64,000 bases of DNA from Pseudomonas citrullilanati (GCF_030580855.1 NZ_JAUQOP010000004.1:124001-188000); one strand, 5' to 3'; positions 1 to 9,756 are shown, numbered from the stretch's first letter. The notes: generated by a model from the letters alone, not told the origin. Numbers and translations: made by a program.

Positions 1-409
1 CCCTCTCCAACGCCTCCTCAATGAGACGAAAGTCCTCCATGACCCTCTGACGGACATCAAGATCATGTGCCGCCATCTCTACAGCTTGATTGATGCTCAT
101 GCAGCCATGAGATTCACTTGGGTCATTAAGGTCAGCAAAAAGAGAACGGAAGAACGACTCGATAGACAGGCGTGCAGGGCCGTCCTGCAAGGCTCTATGC
201 ATGTCTTTAGCTCGCTCACGACGATAGGCGTCGAACGCCATAATAAATAACTCGCGCTTGCCGCCAAATGTTGCGTACAAACTGCTTTTGCTCAGCCCCG
301 TGGCGCCGAGAAGGTCAGTTATTGAAGTTGCCTCATAACCTTTGCGCCAGAACACAACCATTGCCTTGTGTAAAGCTTCTTGCGTATTGAATGTCTGCGG
401 TCTGGACAT
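1..409 (-). CDS. TetR/AcrR-family transcriptional regulator (C-terminus cut by window edge)
   Basis: The minus-strand frame stays open from an ATG at 409 to the window edge (about 136 codons visible). The first ~55 residues form a TetR helix-turn-helix: a helix with FWRKGYEATS, then ITDLLGATGLSKSSLYATFG and the KRELF tail typical of the family. The later part contains the GCMS motif seen in TetR repressors of the AcrR/YcdC-like group. The ligand-binding domain is incomplete, so the inducer cannot be guessed. A 14-bp perfect palindrome lies 66 bp upstream and is a good candidate for its own operator. The neighbour behind it is a pseudogene, so the regulated target is unknown. Confidence 0.85.
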   Translation of the reverse strand, partial: MSRPQTFNTQEALHKAMVVFWRKGYEATSITDLLGATGLSKSSLYATFGGKRELFIMAFDAYRRERAKDMHRALQDGPARLSIESFFRSLFADLNDPSESHGCMSINQAVEMAAHDLDVRQRVMEDFRLIEEALER

Positions 410-474
410 GTTCGATTCGAGCGCTCCGTTGCGTAAGCCGGATTGGACTGTATGGGAACTACTCTAACCGTTAA

Positions 475-488
475 GGACCGATCGGTCC
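475..488. promoter_or_regulatory. 14-bp perfect palindrome, probable TetR operator
   Basis: GGACCGATCGGTCC reads the same on both strands and has the GACCGNNCGGTC character of many TetR/AcrR operators. It sits just upstream of the tetR start codon (409). A related half-site, CTGGTCGGT, follows at about 506-514. Autoregulation is inferred from position only. Confidence 0.55.
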
Positions 489-531
489 AGAATAACGTCA
501 AACCACTGGTCGGTAAGCGACAGCTCATCAG

Positions 532-1304
532 TCAAGTGGCGTGTTTCAGCCTCAGTCGCATATGCAGTGACCGGTCTGCGCAAGCGATGATCGTTCCACC
601 ATACTGCGCTGAGCTGCCATCCCAAGTGGTAATCACTCCATCAGCGCCTTTTACTATCGGAATCAACGCTTGGATATCGTAAGGCTGCAGACTGGCTTCG
701 ATCACCACATCAACGAATCCCGATGCGAGCATGCAGTACGCATAACAATCTCCGCCAAAACGAACCAACTTCACCTGATCCGCTACCGCTTGAAAAGCGT
801 CTCGACGAACTGCCGTGTCGAACAACTGCAATGTCGTGCACATCAACGTGGCCGAGGAAATTTCCGGGCATTGACGTGTTTTAACTTGTTTCCATTGAGC
901 CAAGCGCCTTCAGGCGTGCCAACGTACCGCTCGCCAGTAAATGGCTGATTCATCACGCCGAGCACAGGACGCTGACCATCGTTTAGGGCTATTAGCGTCC
1001 CCCATAGTGGCAAGCCAGTGATAAACGATCGAGTCCCATCGATAGGATCAAGTACCCAACTCAGTTCACTGCGCCCCTGCAGCGAGCCTTCCTCCTCACC
1101 TAAAATTCCATGTGTGGAGTATTGATCCTGAATCAGTTCACGCATTGCTTGTTCGGCTTTACGATCAGCCAAGGTTACCGGACCTTAGACGCTACCCCCT
1201 TTGTGCTTTACATCCAACGTGCTTCGAAAGTACGGCTCAATAACCTCAGCGGAGACATCAGCTAAACGCTCAGCGAAATGCTGATACTCATTAATCAAAC
1301 GCAT
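532..1304 (-). pseudogene. Inositol monophosphatase/histidinol-phosphatase-like gene, inactivated
   Basis: This is a broken paralogue of the intact phosphatase at 35523-36314. Starting from ATG at 1304, the N-terminal part (QHFAERLAD...IEPYFRS) matches the intact protein. A TAA then interrupts the frame at about 1187-1189, where the intact copy has a Phe codon. Reading resumes with TLADRKAEQAMRELIQDQY and the metal-site motif WVLDPIDGTRSF. A second lesion, a frameshift near 870-895, moves the C-terminal half (SSATLMCTTLQLFD...) into another frame. The C-terminal tail is also altered and ends at 532. Its 5' end lies only 10 bp beyond the ccmE stop codon, an abrupt junction suggesting recombination. 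A 74-bp stretch is identical to the intact copy although the rest has diverged. Confidence 0.9.
943..1016. repeat. 74-bp exact direct repeat, copy A (inside phosphatase pseudogene)
   Basis: Positions 943-1016 are identical to 35941-36014, in the same orientation. Both lie inside phosphatase genes whose flanking sequence differs at many positions. The block encodes the LPLWGTLIALNDGQRPVLGVMNQ region. Such a local identity patch points to gene conversion or a recombination crossover. Confidence 0.9.
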
Positions 1305-1314
1305 GTCCAACACA

Positions 1315-1770
1315 TCAGCCCTCCTTCCCGGGCGCGGGCGCTGTCTGGCCGCTGTCTTTCAAGGCCTTGGTCACTTCCGGCGGCATGTATTTTTCATCGT
1401 GCTTGGCCAGCACTTCGTCGGCCACCACCACGCCGTCGGCATTTAGCTTGCCCAAGGCGACAATGCCCTGCCCTTCGCGGAACAGGTCCGGCAGGATGCC
1501 GCGGTAGGTGATGGTCACGGTCTTGTTGAAGTCGGTGACGTTGAAGGTCACGTCCAGGGAATCCCCGGAGCGCACCAGCGAACCTTTCTCCACCATGCCG
1601 CCGGCACGGATGCGCGTGTCCTTCGGTGCTTCGCCGTTGGCGATCTGGGTCGGGGTGTAGAACAGGTTGATGTTCTGTTGCAGGGCACTCAGGGCCAGGC
1701 CGACCGCGGCGCCCACGCCCACCAGGATCGCAAGAATGATGACAAGACGTTTTTTGCGCAGCGGATTCAC
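1315..1770 (-). CDS. ccmE: Cytochrome c maturation heme chaperone CcmE
   Basis: CcmE (CycJ) is a periplasmic, membrane-anchored heme chaperone that binds heme covalently and passes it to the CcmF/H ligase. The 151-residue protein has the usual length: a short positively charged N-terminus (MNPLRKKR), one membrane helix (about residues 8-30), an OB-fold body and the heme-attachment motif with His in [13 protein letters not shown] near residue 124-136. It overlaps ccmD by 4 bp (ATGA), as in normal ccm operons. What is odd is that the operon stops here: no ccmF follows, and the phosphatase pseudogene begins within about 10 bp. Function as an isolated trio is uncertain. Confidence 0.95.
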   Translation of the reverse strand: MNPLRKKRLVIILAILVGVGAAVGLALSALQQNINLFYTPTQIANGEAPKDTRIRAGGMVEKGSLVRSGDSLDVTFNVTDFNKTVTITYRGILPDLFREGQGIVALGKLNADGVVVADEVLAKHDEKYMPPEVTKALKDSGQTAPAPGKEG

Positions 1771-1943
1771 TGACCGTTCTCCCGGCGCAGACGACGCGCC
1801 TCCTGTTGCAGATACCGCCTGCGGGCCAGGACCGGCACCGCCACGTTGAGGACCAGCACGGCCAGGCAGATGCCATAGGCTGACCAGACATACAGGCCAT
1901 GATGGCCCATGGCGAGGAACTCGCCGAATGAAGCGAAACTCAT
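1767..1943 (-). CDS. ccmD: Heme exporter accessory protein CcmD
   Basis: This 58-residue membrane peptide has one transmembrane helix ([19 protein letters not shown], about residues 16-34) followed by a basic cytoplasmic tail ([19 protein letters not shown]), the standard CcmD layout. CcmD helps release holo-CcmE from the CcmABC complex. Its start codon overlaps the ccmC stop (ATGA at 1940-1943) and its stop overlaps the ccmE start, indicating translational coupling. Confidence 0.93.
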   Translation of the reverse strand: MSFASFGEFLAMGHHGLYVWSAYGICLAVLVLNVAVPVLARRRYLQQEARRLRRENGQ

Positions 1944-2695
1944 CGAGCGCTCTCCAGGCTGCTCTGCACTTCGGCCTTCACCCAACTGGCGCGGGCCTCG
2001 CGCTTGAGCACTTCCAGGCGCATGCGCAGCAGCAGCACCGCGCCGAAGAAACAGTAGAAACCCAGCGCCGTGAGCAGCAGCGGTAGCCACATCTCCACGG
2101 GCATTGCCGGTTTTTCGGTGATGGTGAAGGTCGCGCCCTGGTGCAGGGTGTTCCACCATTCAACCGAGTACTTGATGATCGGGATGTTGATCACCCCGAC
2201 AATGGCCAGCACCGCGCAGGCATTGGCGGCACTGTCACGATTGCTGATGGCGTTGCCCAGCGCAATGAGACCGAAGTACAGGAACAGCAGGATCAGCATC
2301 GACGTCAGTCGGGCATCCCAGACCCACCACGAACCCCAGGTCGGCTTGCCCCAGATGGCCCCGGTGACCAGCGCCACGGCGGCCATCCAGGCGCCGATGG
2401 GCGCGGCGCATTGCAGGGCCACGTCGGCCAGTTTCATTTTCCACACCAGCCCGACCACGCCACACACCGCCAGCATCACGTAGATGGACTGGGCCAGCAT
2501 CGCGGTGGGAACGTGGATGTAGATGATGCGGAAGCTGTTGCCTTGCTGGTAATCCGGTGGGGCGAAGGCCAGGCCCCAGACCACGCCGACGCCAATCAGC
2601 AGCAGTGCGAAGAGGCTCAACCAGGGCAACAGTCTGCCGCTGATGCCGTAGAACCACTTGGGTGAGCCGAGCTTATGAAACCAGGTCCAGTTCAT
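1940..2695 (-). CDS. ccmC: Heme export/loading protein CcmC
   Basis: CcmC is the inner-membrane protein that presents heme to CcmE. The start chosen is ATG 2695 ([11 protein letters not shown]...), which matches the N-terminus of Pseudomonas CcmC; an in-frame upstream extension looks non-coding. The 251-residue protein has about six membrane helices and the tryptophan-rich WWD motif ([13 protein letters not shown]) that binds heme, plus the flanking periplasmic HVP motif. ccmA and ccmB, normally upstream, are missing: benE ends 68 bp before this start. The segment is G+C-rich with ordinary Pseudomonas codon use. It may be an extra copy brought in by recombination. Confidence 0.94.
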   Translation of the reverse strand: MNWTWFHKLGSPKWFYGISGRLLPWLSLFALLLIGVGVVWGLAFAPPDYQQGNSFRIIYIHVPTAMLAQSIYVMLAVCGVVGLVWKMKLADVALQCAAPIGAWMAAVALVTGAIWGKPTWGSWWVWDARLTSMLILLFLYFGLIALGNAISNRDSAANACAVLAIVGVINIPIIKYSVEWWNTLHQGATFTITEKPAMPVEMWLPLLLTALGFYCFFGAVLLLRMRLEVLKREARASWVKAEVQSSLESAR

Positions 2696-2762
2696 TGCTG
2701 TTTCCATCACGGTTGCGGCCCAGGATTTGCGACCGCCGAATCTGCCCATGGAGCAGGCCTCG

Positions 2763-3962
2763 CTAGCTGTTCGTGTTCCCTTTAACCAAGAGTGTTTTAC
2801 ATTCTGGACGCTTCAGAAAATGAACGGTCAAACCAAAAATCAACCCCCAAAAAGGGGCGGAGAATCCACAAAAAGAGACCCCAGAAGCTGTAACGAGAAA
2901 AGTGAAAAGTCCTGCGTCGTGCTCTTTTGTCTCACCCAGGCTGCGCACCAATGCATCGCCGATCGCGCCATACAACGCCAAGCCTGCAAGTGCTGCGATC
3001 AACGCTCTAGGAAACGCCGCGAACAAGGAAACCAGCGTGGCACCTGCTATACCAAACAGCAGATAGGTGGCACTCCCGGAAAGAGCAGCGACATAGCGCC
3101 GCCGCGGATCCTCATGGGCCTCGAGGCCGGTACAAAGGCTTGCTGTAACTGCCGCGAGGTTCAGACCATGGCAAGCAAAGGGCGCCAACAGCATCGCGCC
3201 GATAGCACTGACACTGATAATGGGACTGGCAGGCGTGTTGAACCCTGCGTTGCGCAAAACTGCCATGCCTGGCATGAACTGGCCCGTCAGCGACACCACA
3301 ACCAACGGCAACGCCAAATTCAAAATGACCGTTAAAGAAAACTGAGGAGCGATCCATTGAGGAGTGGCTAGGTCAAACACTAACACTTCGGTTCGCAAGT
3401 GCCCGCCAAACATCGTGACGGCGCCACCGACCAGCAAAACGGCCAACACGGCATAACGTGGCCAGACTCTACGCATTAGGATGTACGCAATAAACATCGA
3501 CGAGACCAAGGCTGGCTGCTCCGGTAGCACCCGAAATACCTCGATGCCGAACGAAAAGAGAATGCCGGCTTGCATGCCCGCCGCGATCGAGCCCGGCAAG
3601 CGAGCGATGATTCGATCGAAAGCACCGCTAACGCCAATCAGCAGTAGGATGACATTAGCGACTATAAACGCACCCACCGCTTGATTGATGCTCATTTGCG
3701 GAAGCGCCGTAACGAGCAGCGCCGAACCGGGGATGGACCACGCAATCACGACCGGCACCCGATAATACAGGCTGAGCGAAGCCCCAATTACCGCACTGCC
3801 AATCGAGATCGCCCATATCCAGGATGAAAGAACTTCCTGTGAAAGGGACGCACTCTGTGCGGCATGAAAAACCAACACAAGCGGGCCGGCATAAGAAATC
3901 AACGTTGCAATGATCCCTGCCACCAGAGCTGATGGCGAAGCATCTCTGAGCACACTTTTCAT
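2763..3962 (-). CDS. benE: Benzoate transporter, BenE family
   Basis: This 399-residue polytopic membrane protein has about 11-12 hydrophobic segments. The internal features are those of the BenE benzoate:H+ symporter family: PGSALL near residue 80, [28 protein letters not shown] and [12 protein letters not shown]. It is the last gene of the ben-cat operon, starting about 80 bp after catA. The same operon also carries the MFS-type permease BenK, so two distinct benzoate importers are present, as is common in P. putida. Substrate choice is inferred from family and context. Confidence 0.93.
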   Translation of the reverse strand: MKSVLRDASPSALVAGIIATLISYAGPLVLVFHAAQSASLSQEVLSSWIWAISIGSAVIGASLSLYYRVPVVIAWSIPGSALLVTALPQMSINQAVGAFIVANVILLLIGVSGAFDRIIARLPGSIAAGMQAGILFSFGIEVFRVLPEQPALVSSMFIAYILMRRVWPRYAVLAVLLVGGAVTMFGGHLRTEVLVFDLATPQWIAPQFSLTVILNLALPLVVVSLTGQFMPGMAVLRNAGFNTPASPIISVSAIGAMLLAPFACHGLNLAAVTASLCTGLEAHEDPRRRYVAALSGSATYLLFGIAGATLVSLFAAFPRALIAALAGLALYGAIGDALVRSLGETKEHDAGLFTFLVTASGVSFCGFSAPFWGLIFGLTVHFLKRPECKTLLVKGNTNS

Positions 3963-4043
3963 GGCATTCGCAATTTATCGACGCAACAAGGAACGACTCA
4001 TCAGAACGGGGGCCGTCCCGCTGGCCCCGTTCTGGTGAATTAA

Positions 4044-4970
4044 TCATGCATTCTGGAGGGCTCGGGGGCGCTGACTGCGCTGCTCTGCAGTTGGATCAAC
4101 AGCGTGTTGCAGCTGGAAGTTAAACTTGAGTTCAGCGTAGCGCCCCGAAACACCCCGTGCGCCATCCTCCTTGAACTCCACCTCTCCAACCAATCCATCG
4201 CGGGTGGCGTATGCAAAGTCATCCCAAAGGTACTTATCTCCTGAAAGATTGATCTGAGTAGTCAGATGCCTGTGTCCTGGAGCCGAAATGAAGAAGTGAA
4301 CATGCGCCGGTCGCTGGCCGTGGCGACCGAGCCCGTCCAGGCATTCCTGGGTAGGGCCCTGCGGATCGCAACCATAGCCGGAGGGCACGATACTGCGCGC
4401 ACGGTAGCGCCCCTGCGCATCTGTAATGATGCGACGACGCAAGTTGTACTCAGACTGGCTCTTATCGAAAAATGAATACGTGCCCTTGGTATTGGCGTGC
4501 CACAAATCTACCGTGGCGCCCGCCAGTGGATGACCCTGTGTATCAAACACTTGGCCTTCAAGGAACATCACGGTAGCTGGCCCCTCCTCGTTGCCGTCGT
4601 CCATACGGACTTCGCCTTCGCTTATGGGGGCACCAGCAACGTAAAGGGGGCCCTCGATGGTACGTGGCGTACCGCCCGTCAACCCTACCTGCGCATCCTT
4701 GGCGTCTTGCAGCAAATCCAGGAAGTGCTCAATACCTAGGCCTGCGACCAGCAACCCGGCCTCACTGCGCCCGCCCAAACGGTTGATATAGTCCACCGCT
4801 TTCCAGAACTCATCCTCGCTGATTTCAAGGTCTTCGATTATCCGCGCGGTATCGTTCAACACTCGTAGGATGATGCTTTTGAGGCGCGCGCTGCCCGCCG
4901 CATTTTTCAACCCAGCAGCATCCTCGAAGAACTTCTGAATCTCGGCGGTTTGCGAAATCTTCACGGTCAT
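4044..4970 (-). CDS. catA: Catechol 1,2-dioxygenase
   Basis: CatA is an intradiol, non-heme Fe(III) dioxygenase that converts catechol to cis,cis-muconate. ATG 4970 is chosen because a GAGG ribosome-binding site lies 8 nt upstream; a GTG three codons earlier is less likely. The 308-residue protein has an N-terminal helical linker domain and a C-terminal beta-sandwich. The iron ligands are visible as Tyr165, Tyr199, His223 and His225 (RPAHVHFF). It lies downstream of catB and catC, the usual catBCA order, but here the trio is embedded between benK and benE with no catR nearby. Confidence 0.97.
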   Translation of the reverse strand: MTVKISQTAEIQKFFEDAAGLKNAAGSARLKSIILRVLNDTARIIEDLEISEDEFWKAVDYINRLGGRSEAGLLVAGLGIEHFLDLLQDAKDAQVGLTGGTPRTIEGPLYVAGAPISEGEVRMDDGNEEGPATVMFLEGQVFDTQGHPLAGATVDLWHANTKGTYSFFDKSQSEYNLRRRIITDAQGRYRARSIVPSGYGCDPQGPTQECLDGLGRHGQRPAHVHFFISAPGHRHLTTQINLSGDKYLWDDFAYATRDGLVGEVEFKEDGARGVSGRYAELKFNFQLQHAVDPTAEQRSQRPRALQNA

Positions 4971-5024
4971 GGTGTTCACCTCATCTTGTTTTTTTAGAGT
5001 GATCGAATAGCAATTGCAGGAATC

Positions 5025-5315
5025 TCAACGGTCATCCGCATGGATGGACGAAGGGTGGCGACACAGCCCGTTGATCTCGATGCTCATGTAGGGAAAAAGC
5101 GGCAGCTGCATGAGGGTGTCGTGCAGCGCCTCGACGCTAGGTGCATCGAACACGCTGTAGTTGGCGTAGTGACCCGCGATGCGCCAGAGGTGGCGCCAAG
5201 TACCCTCGCGCTGCAGTCGCTGGGCCAGTTCTTTTTCGTCGGCTTTGAGTTGCGCTGCCCTGCTCGCATCCATATCGAGTGGGAGGTTCACGGTCATCTT
5301 GACGTGGAATAGCAT
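5025..5315 (-). CDS. catC: Muconolactone delta-isomerase
   Basis: CatC isomerises muconolactone to 3-oxoadipate enol-lactone. The 96-residue length is exactly that of the family. Typical stretches are MLFHVKMTVNLP at the N-terminus, EKELAQRLQREGTWRHLWR in the middle and LFPYMSIEINGLCRHPSS near the C-terminus. Family members assemble as decamers. It sits 26 bp after catB and 54 bp before catA in the same operon. Confidence 0.97.
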   Translation of the reverse strand: MLFHVKMTVNLPLDMDASRAAQLKADEKELAQRLQREGTWRHLWRIAGHYANYSVFDAPSVEALHDTLMQLPLFPYMSIEINGLCRHPSSIHADDR

Positions 5316-5341
5316 GGTGCTCTCCTTATAGGGTTGCGGAT

Positions 5342-6463
5342 TCAGGAACGGCGAAAATGAGCCAGGCGATCTTCATCCAATGCCAATCCCAGACCTGGCG
5401 TGGATGGAACAAGAAGCTGGAAATCACGATACTGTGGTCGCTCGACCACGATGTCTTCGGTCAATAACAGCGGACCAAACAACTCGGTGTCCCAGGTCAG
5501 ATGCTTGAGCGTGACGAATGCATGAGCCGAAGCCAGGGTGCCGATTGCACCTTCCAGCATCGTCCCCCCGTACAGCGCGATGCCGGCCGCTTCGGCAATC
5601 TGTGCCGTACGCAGCACAGCGCGAGGGCCGCCATTTTTTGCGATTTTTAGCGCGAAGACGCTGGCTGCGCCATCCGCCGCCAGGCTGAACGCGTCTTCGA
5701 CGCTTTCAATGGACTCATCGGCCATGATGGGTGCCGGGCTTCGCTGGTTCAGCCGAACCTGGCCTGATCGATTAACCCGCGAGATGGGTTGCTCGATCAG
5801 ATCAATGCCGTTCTCGCCAAGCACCTGGCAGCCACGTATTGCCTGGGACTCGTCCCAATACTGGTTGACGTCGACCCTCACACTGGCACGATCGCCAAGG
5901 GCCTTTTTGATCGCAACGACATGCTTGAGATCCTGCTCCAGAGGATTGGCGCCGATCTTCAATTTGAAGATGCGATGACGGCGCAGCTCCAACATTTGCT
6001 CGGCCTCGGCAATGTCCCGGGCGGTATCGCCGCTGGCAAGCGTCCAGGCGACTTCCAGGCTGTCGCGTACCCGACCGCCAAGCAGCTCGCAGACGGCCAT
6101 TCCAACGCGTTTGCCCTGGGCATCGAGTAGCGCGCTTTCGATGCCGGACTTGGCAAAAGTATTGCCCTTGGCAATCTTGTCGAGTTTTTGCATCGCGGCA
6201 TTAATGTTGTCCGCTGCCATGCCTACCAGCGCGGGCGCCAAGTGAGCGTCGACATTGGCCTTGATACTCTCCGGGCTTTCATAGCCGTAGGACAAACCGC
6301 CGATGGTGGTGGCTTCGCCGATGCCTTCGATGCCGTCACTGCATTGAAGCCGCAGAATAACCAAGGTCTGCTTTTGCATCGTGTGCATGGCTAGCTTGTG
6401 CGGACGAATAGTCGGCAGGTCGACGATGATCGCCGACAGGCTGTGGATCAGTACTGGGCTCAT
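5342..6463 (-). CDS. catB: Muconate cycloisomerase (cis,cis-muconate lactonizing enzyme)
   Basis: CatB lactonises cis,cis-muconate to (+)-muconolactone. It is a member of the enolase superfamily, 373 residues, with an N-terminal capping domain and a C-terminal TIM barrel. The catalytic lysine pair is seen in IFKLKIG (Lys167 and Lys169). Mn ligands fall in RVDVNQYWDE, LIEQP and IMADES. It starts 65 bp after benK; no CatR-type promoter is evident in that short gap, so it is probably read through from the ben promoter. Confidence 0.97.
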   Translation of the reverse strand: MSPVLIHSLSAIIVDLPTIRPHKLAMHTMQKQTLVILRLQCSDGIEGIGEATTIGGLSYGYESPESIKANVDAHLAPALVGMAADNINAAMQKLDKIAKGNTFAKSGIESALLDAQGKRVGMAVCELLGGRVRDSLEVAWTLASGDTARDIAEAEQMLELRRHRIFKLKIGANPLEQDLKHVVAIKKALGDRASVRVDVNQYWDESQAIRGCQVLGENGIDLIEQPISRVNRSGQVRLNQRSPAPIMADESIESVEDAFSLAADGAASVFALKIAKNGGPRAVLRTAQIAEAAGIALYGGTMLEGAIGTLASAHAFVTLKHLTWDTELFGPLLLTEDIVVERPQYRDFQLLVPSTPGLGLALDEDRLAHFRRS

Positions 6464-6527
6464 GACAATCTTCCGATACGTGAACTGAGAGACACCTGGT
6501 TCCGCTCAAGGAACAAGGCAAGATTGG

Positions 6528-7868
6528 TTACGGTTTGGCGGCCATCAAAACGCTCGAATCGGCCACGTTTCTTTTGCCGACGAGGGTGAACAGCGCCATG
6601 GCTATCGCGGCAATGGCGCCTGGAACCGCGAACGCAACGAAATTCAATGGCAGCGGCAGGCCAATGCCCAGCAGTGCTCCCCCCAACAGCGGCCCCAGGA
6701 TCGCGCCATTGCGACCGATACCCGATGCCCATCCAAGGCCAGTGGAGCGAATCGACATGCCGTAGAACTGGGCAGTGGCGGCGTACAGGAGAATTTGCGT
6801 ACCGATGGTTGTCGCGCCGGCCACACTGATCAGCAGATACAACAATGCCGGCGAACTTTTGAATCCCAGAAGGCTGATGGACACGGCGGCCGTCAGGAAA
6901 AACATCACCGTCACTTTTCCAAGGTTGTAGCGGTCTCCCAGCCAGCCACCAAAGATCGCTCCGGCCATACCACCGAAATTCAGCGCCAACAGAAAGGTCA
7001 GGCTTGAACCTAAGCTGTAACCGGCATTTGCCATCAGCTTGGGCAGCCAGGAGCTAAGTGCATACACCATGAGCAAGCAGCAGAAAAATGCGACCCACAA
7101 ACACAGGGTGCGGGACGCGCGCCGCTCACGAAACAACGCCAGCAGAATCACTCCGCGGCCCTTGTTGTCCGCCTGGCTCAACGTATCGCTATCGCTGGGA
7201 GCCGAAGCAGGGTCTACTTTGCTCAGAATGCGCCGCGCCTGCCCTTCCCTCCCGGCCCGAATCAGGAAACCGATCGACTCGGGTAAAAAAACCAAGATCA
7301 TGGGCAGCAGCAAAAGGGGCACGGCTGCGGCGAAGAACATGGATTGCCACCCGAAAAGCGGAAGCATGTAAATTCCCACGCTAGCGGCAAGCACGCCTCC
7401 CAGCGAGTAGCCACTGAACATGACCGCAACCAAAGTGCTGCGAAGACGTCTCGGGGCGAATTCGCTCATCAATGCGACTGCGTTAGGCATCAGCCCCCCG
7501 CAGCCCAATCCGGCAAGAAACCGGCAAATGCCAAACTCTGTCGGATTGCTGACAAAACCGTTGATAAGGGTTGCCGAAGAAAACAACGTGAAGCAGATTG
7601 CGATGCTTTTCTTTCTTCCGATCCTGTCAGCCAGCGACCCAAACGCAAGCGCTCCGAACATCATGCCGAACAGTGCATAACTGCCCAGTGCGCCGGCCTG
7701 GATCGGCGTGAGTTGCCACTCGCGCATAATGGCCGGCAGCACAACGCCGAAGATGAACAGGTCGTATCCGTCAAATATCAAGAGCAGCGCGCAAAGCGTT
7801 ACCACTCCCCAATGGAATCGGCTGAAGCGTGCATTGTCGATGAACTGATTAACGTCAATTACTCGCAT
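6528..7868 (-). CDS. benK: Benzoate/aromatic acid:H+ symporter BenK (MFS, AAHS family)
   Basis: This 446-residue major facilitator has 12 predicted helices. AAHS family signatures are present: LLIFDGYDLFIFGVVLP in helix 1 with the essential Asp pair, and GSLADRIGRKKS between helices 2 and 3. ATG 7868 (MRVIDVNQFI) is preferred because the further upstream residues look like non-coding extension and an AAGAG-type site precedes this codon. It is transcribed after benD and before catB, giving the cell a second benzoate importer besides BenE. Confidence 0.93.
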   Translation of the reverse strand: MRVIDVNQFIDNARFSRFHWGVVTLCALLLIFDGYDLFIFGVVLPAIMREWQLTPIQAGALGSYALFGMMFGALAFGSLADRIGRKKSIAICFTLFSSATLINGFVSNPTEFGICRFLAGLGCGGLMPNAVALMSEFAPRRLRSTLVAVMFSGYSLGGVLAASVGIYMLPLFGWQSMFFAAAVPLLLLPMILVFLPESIGFLIRAGREGQARRILSKVDPASAPSDSDTLSQADNKGRGVILLALFRERRASRTLCLWVAFFCCLLMVYALSSWLPKLMANAGYSLGSSLTFLLALNFGGMAGAIFGGWLGDRYNLGKVTVMFFLTAAVSISLLGFKSSPALLYLLISVAGATTIGTQILLYAATAQFYGMSIRSTGLGWASGIGRNGAILGPLLGGALLGIGLPLPLNFVAFAVPGAIAAIAMALFTLVGKRNVADSSVLMAAKP

Positions 7869-7948
7869 GGCGTCGTTACTCTTGTTTTTATTTTGGGAAC
7901 CACATCGGCGATGCAATCTGTCGCGCCTGATGCGACAGGTTTTCCTGG

Positions 7949-8710
7949 TCAGCCGAGGTCACCGCCACTGACTGGCAGCGTTACGCCGGTGATATAGGAC
8001 GCGTCATCCGAGGCCAGGAACAGGATCGTGGCGACCTGTTCGTCGATCGTTCCGTAGCGCTTCATCAAACTGCTTTGAATCGTCTGGTCGACGATTTGCT
8101 GATACCAAACCTTCTCTTCTTCGGTTGGCTGCGCGGTGTTGCGGGGGATACGCCGCGGTGGCGCCTCGGTGCCCCCGGTCGCGATCGCATTGACCCGGAT
8201 ACCACGTTCGGCATTCTCGAACGCCAAGCAGGCGGTCAAGGCGTTAACGCCACCTTTGGCTGCGCCATAAGGAACACGGTTGACGCCCCGGGTCGCGATT
8301 GACGAGACGTTGACGATCACGCCGTGCCCTTGTTCGAGCATGTAGGGCAACGCCGCGTGACAGCACCAGAGGGTCGGAAACAACGAGCGACGCACTTCCG
8401 ACTCGATTTGCGCGGCCTCGTAACGCTCGAACGGTTTGGTCCAGATAGTCCCGCCCACGTTGTTGATCAATATGTGCAGGCTGTCGAAAGCCTCGACGGC
8501 GGCTGCCATCACCGACATGCATTCGGTGTGCATTTCCAGATCGGCGACGAGGGTCAATACGTCGTCTTGTTTGAGCTCATGCACCAGCTCCGATCGATCA
8601 ACCGCAACAACCCGCGCGCCCTCGGCCCGCAATTGCTCACACACGCTTCGACCAATGCCTTGAGCCGCGCCGGTTACCAAGGCAACCTTGTTTTCGAATC
8701 TGTTTTTCAT
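7949..8710 (-). CDS. benD: cis-1,2-dihydroxycyclohexa-3,5-diene-1-carboxylate dehydrogenase
   Basis: BenD is a short-chain dehydrogenase that oxidises and decarboxylates benzoate cis-diol to catechol using NAD+. The 253-residue protein shows the cofactor motif TGAAQGIGR (about residues 14-22), NNVGG, the catalytic Ser in VNVSS, and Tyr and Lys in YGAAKGG. It begins 32 bp after benC and is followed by benK after about 80 bp. Confidence 0.96.
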   Translation of the reverse strand: MKNRFENKVALVTGAAQGIGRSVCEQLRAEGARVVAVDRSELVHELKQDDVLTLVADLEMHTECMSVMAAAVEAFDSLHILINNVGGTIWTKPFERYEAAQIESEVRRSLFPTLWCCHAALPYMLEQGHGVIVNVSSIATRGVNRVPYGAAKGGVNALTACLAFENAERGIRVNAIATGGTEAPPRRIPRNTAQPTEEEKVWYQQIVDQTIQSSLMKRYGTIDEQVATILFLASDDASYITGVTLPVSGGDLG

Positions 8711-8742
8711 GACAACCTCGAACGGAGTCTTTGCGTAACGAT

Positions 8743-9756
8743 TCAGGCCGCGGCAGGCGCGAACTTTTCGAAATAGAAATTGGCAGGGTTAATCCCTTGC
8801 TCGCGGATGTAATGGTTGACCGCTTCGACCATCGGTGGCGGGCCGCACAAATAAACGTCTACCTCGCCCCCGTTGAGATGACAGGGCTCGATGTGCTGAG
8901 TGACATAGCCCTTGAACGGATAAGTACTTTCCGGATTGGCCACACAGGCGCGAAAACTGAAGTTGGGGATGCTCGCGGCGAAAGCTTCCAACCGATCCAA
9001 CTCGACCAAATCGAAATCATTGGTGACGCCATAGATCAAGTGCACCGGATGCTCACTGCCCTGCTCCGCGATTTTTTCTAGCATGGCTGTGAATGGCGCC
9101 AGCCCGGTGCCGCCAGCGAGCAGCAGCAGTGGTCGCTTGATTTCACGCAGGTAGAAACTACCCAAGGGGCCGGCCAGGTTCATGCTATCGCCGGCCTTGG
9201 CCAGGCCGGTCAGGAAACTGCTCATCAGGCCGCCCGGTACGTTACGGATCAAGAAGCTGACCTCACCGTCTTTCTGCAACGAGCTGAAAGAATAGGCGCG
9301 TGTCTGTTCGCTACCGGGTACTTGCAAGTTGACGTATTGGCCCGGCAGGAACGCCAGCTTGTTTAGGCCATCGCCCTTGATCGATAGCGCGATGGTGCTT
9401 TGAGACAGTTGTCGCACATCGCTGATTGATGCCTGGAAACTCGCCTGTTCGATCTTGCAGACTTGCGAAGCTGCGGGCACCCGCACGACGCAATCGCTCT
9501 GAGCGCGCATCTGGCACGTCAGCACGTAACCTTGGGTAAGCTCGTCTTCGCTCAGGGCATCTTCGATGAAGTTGTCACCCATGTCGTAACGCCCGGCCTC
9601 GGCGAAACATTTGCAGGTGCCGCACGCGCCGTCACGGCAGTCCAGCGGGATGTTGATGCCTTGGCGATACGCCGCATCAGCGACGGTTTCGTGCCCCTGG
9701 GCCTCAATGAAGCGGGTGATCCCGTCTTCGAAATTTAATGCGATCTGGAAACTCAT
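8743..9756 (-). CDS. benC: Benzoate 1,2-dioxygenase reductase component
   Basis: BenC passes electrons from NADH to the BenAB oxygenase. ATG 9756 is chosen because GAGG lies 6 nt upstream. Of 337 residues, the N-terminal ~95 form a plant-type [2Fe-2S] ferredoxin with the cluster motif CRDGACGTCKC and a distal Cys in LTCQM. The centre holds the FAD-binding RAYSFSS motif and the C-terminus an NAD domain with LLAGGTGLAPF and CGPPPMV. It follows benB after about 65 bp. Confidence 0.96.
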   Translation of the reverse strand: MSFQIALNFEDGITRFIEAQGHETVADAAYRQGINIPLDCRDGACGTCKCFAEAGRYDMGDNFIEDALSEDELTQGYVLTCQMRAQSDCVVRVPAASQVCKIEQASFQASISDVRQLSQSTIALSIKGDGLNKLAFLPGQYVNLQVPGSEQTRAYSFSSLQKDGEVSFLIRNVPGGLMSSFLTGLAKAGDSMNLAGPLGSFYLREIKRPLLLLAGGTGLAPFTAMLEKIAEQGSEHPVHLIYGVTNDFDLVELDRLEAFAASIPNFSFRACVANPESTYPFKGYVTQHIEPCHLNGGEVDVYLCGPPPMVEAVNHYIREQGINPANFYFEKFAPAAA

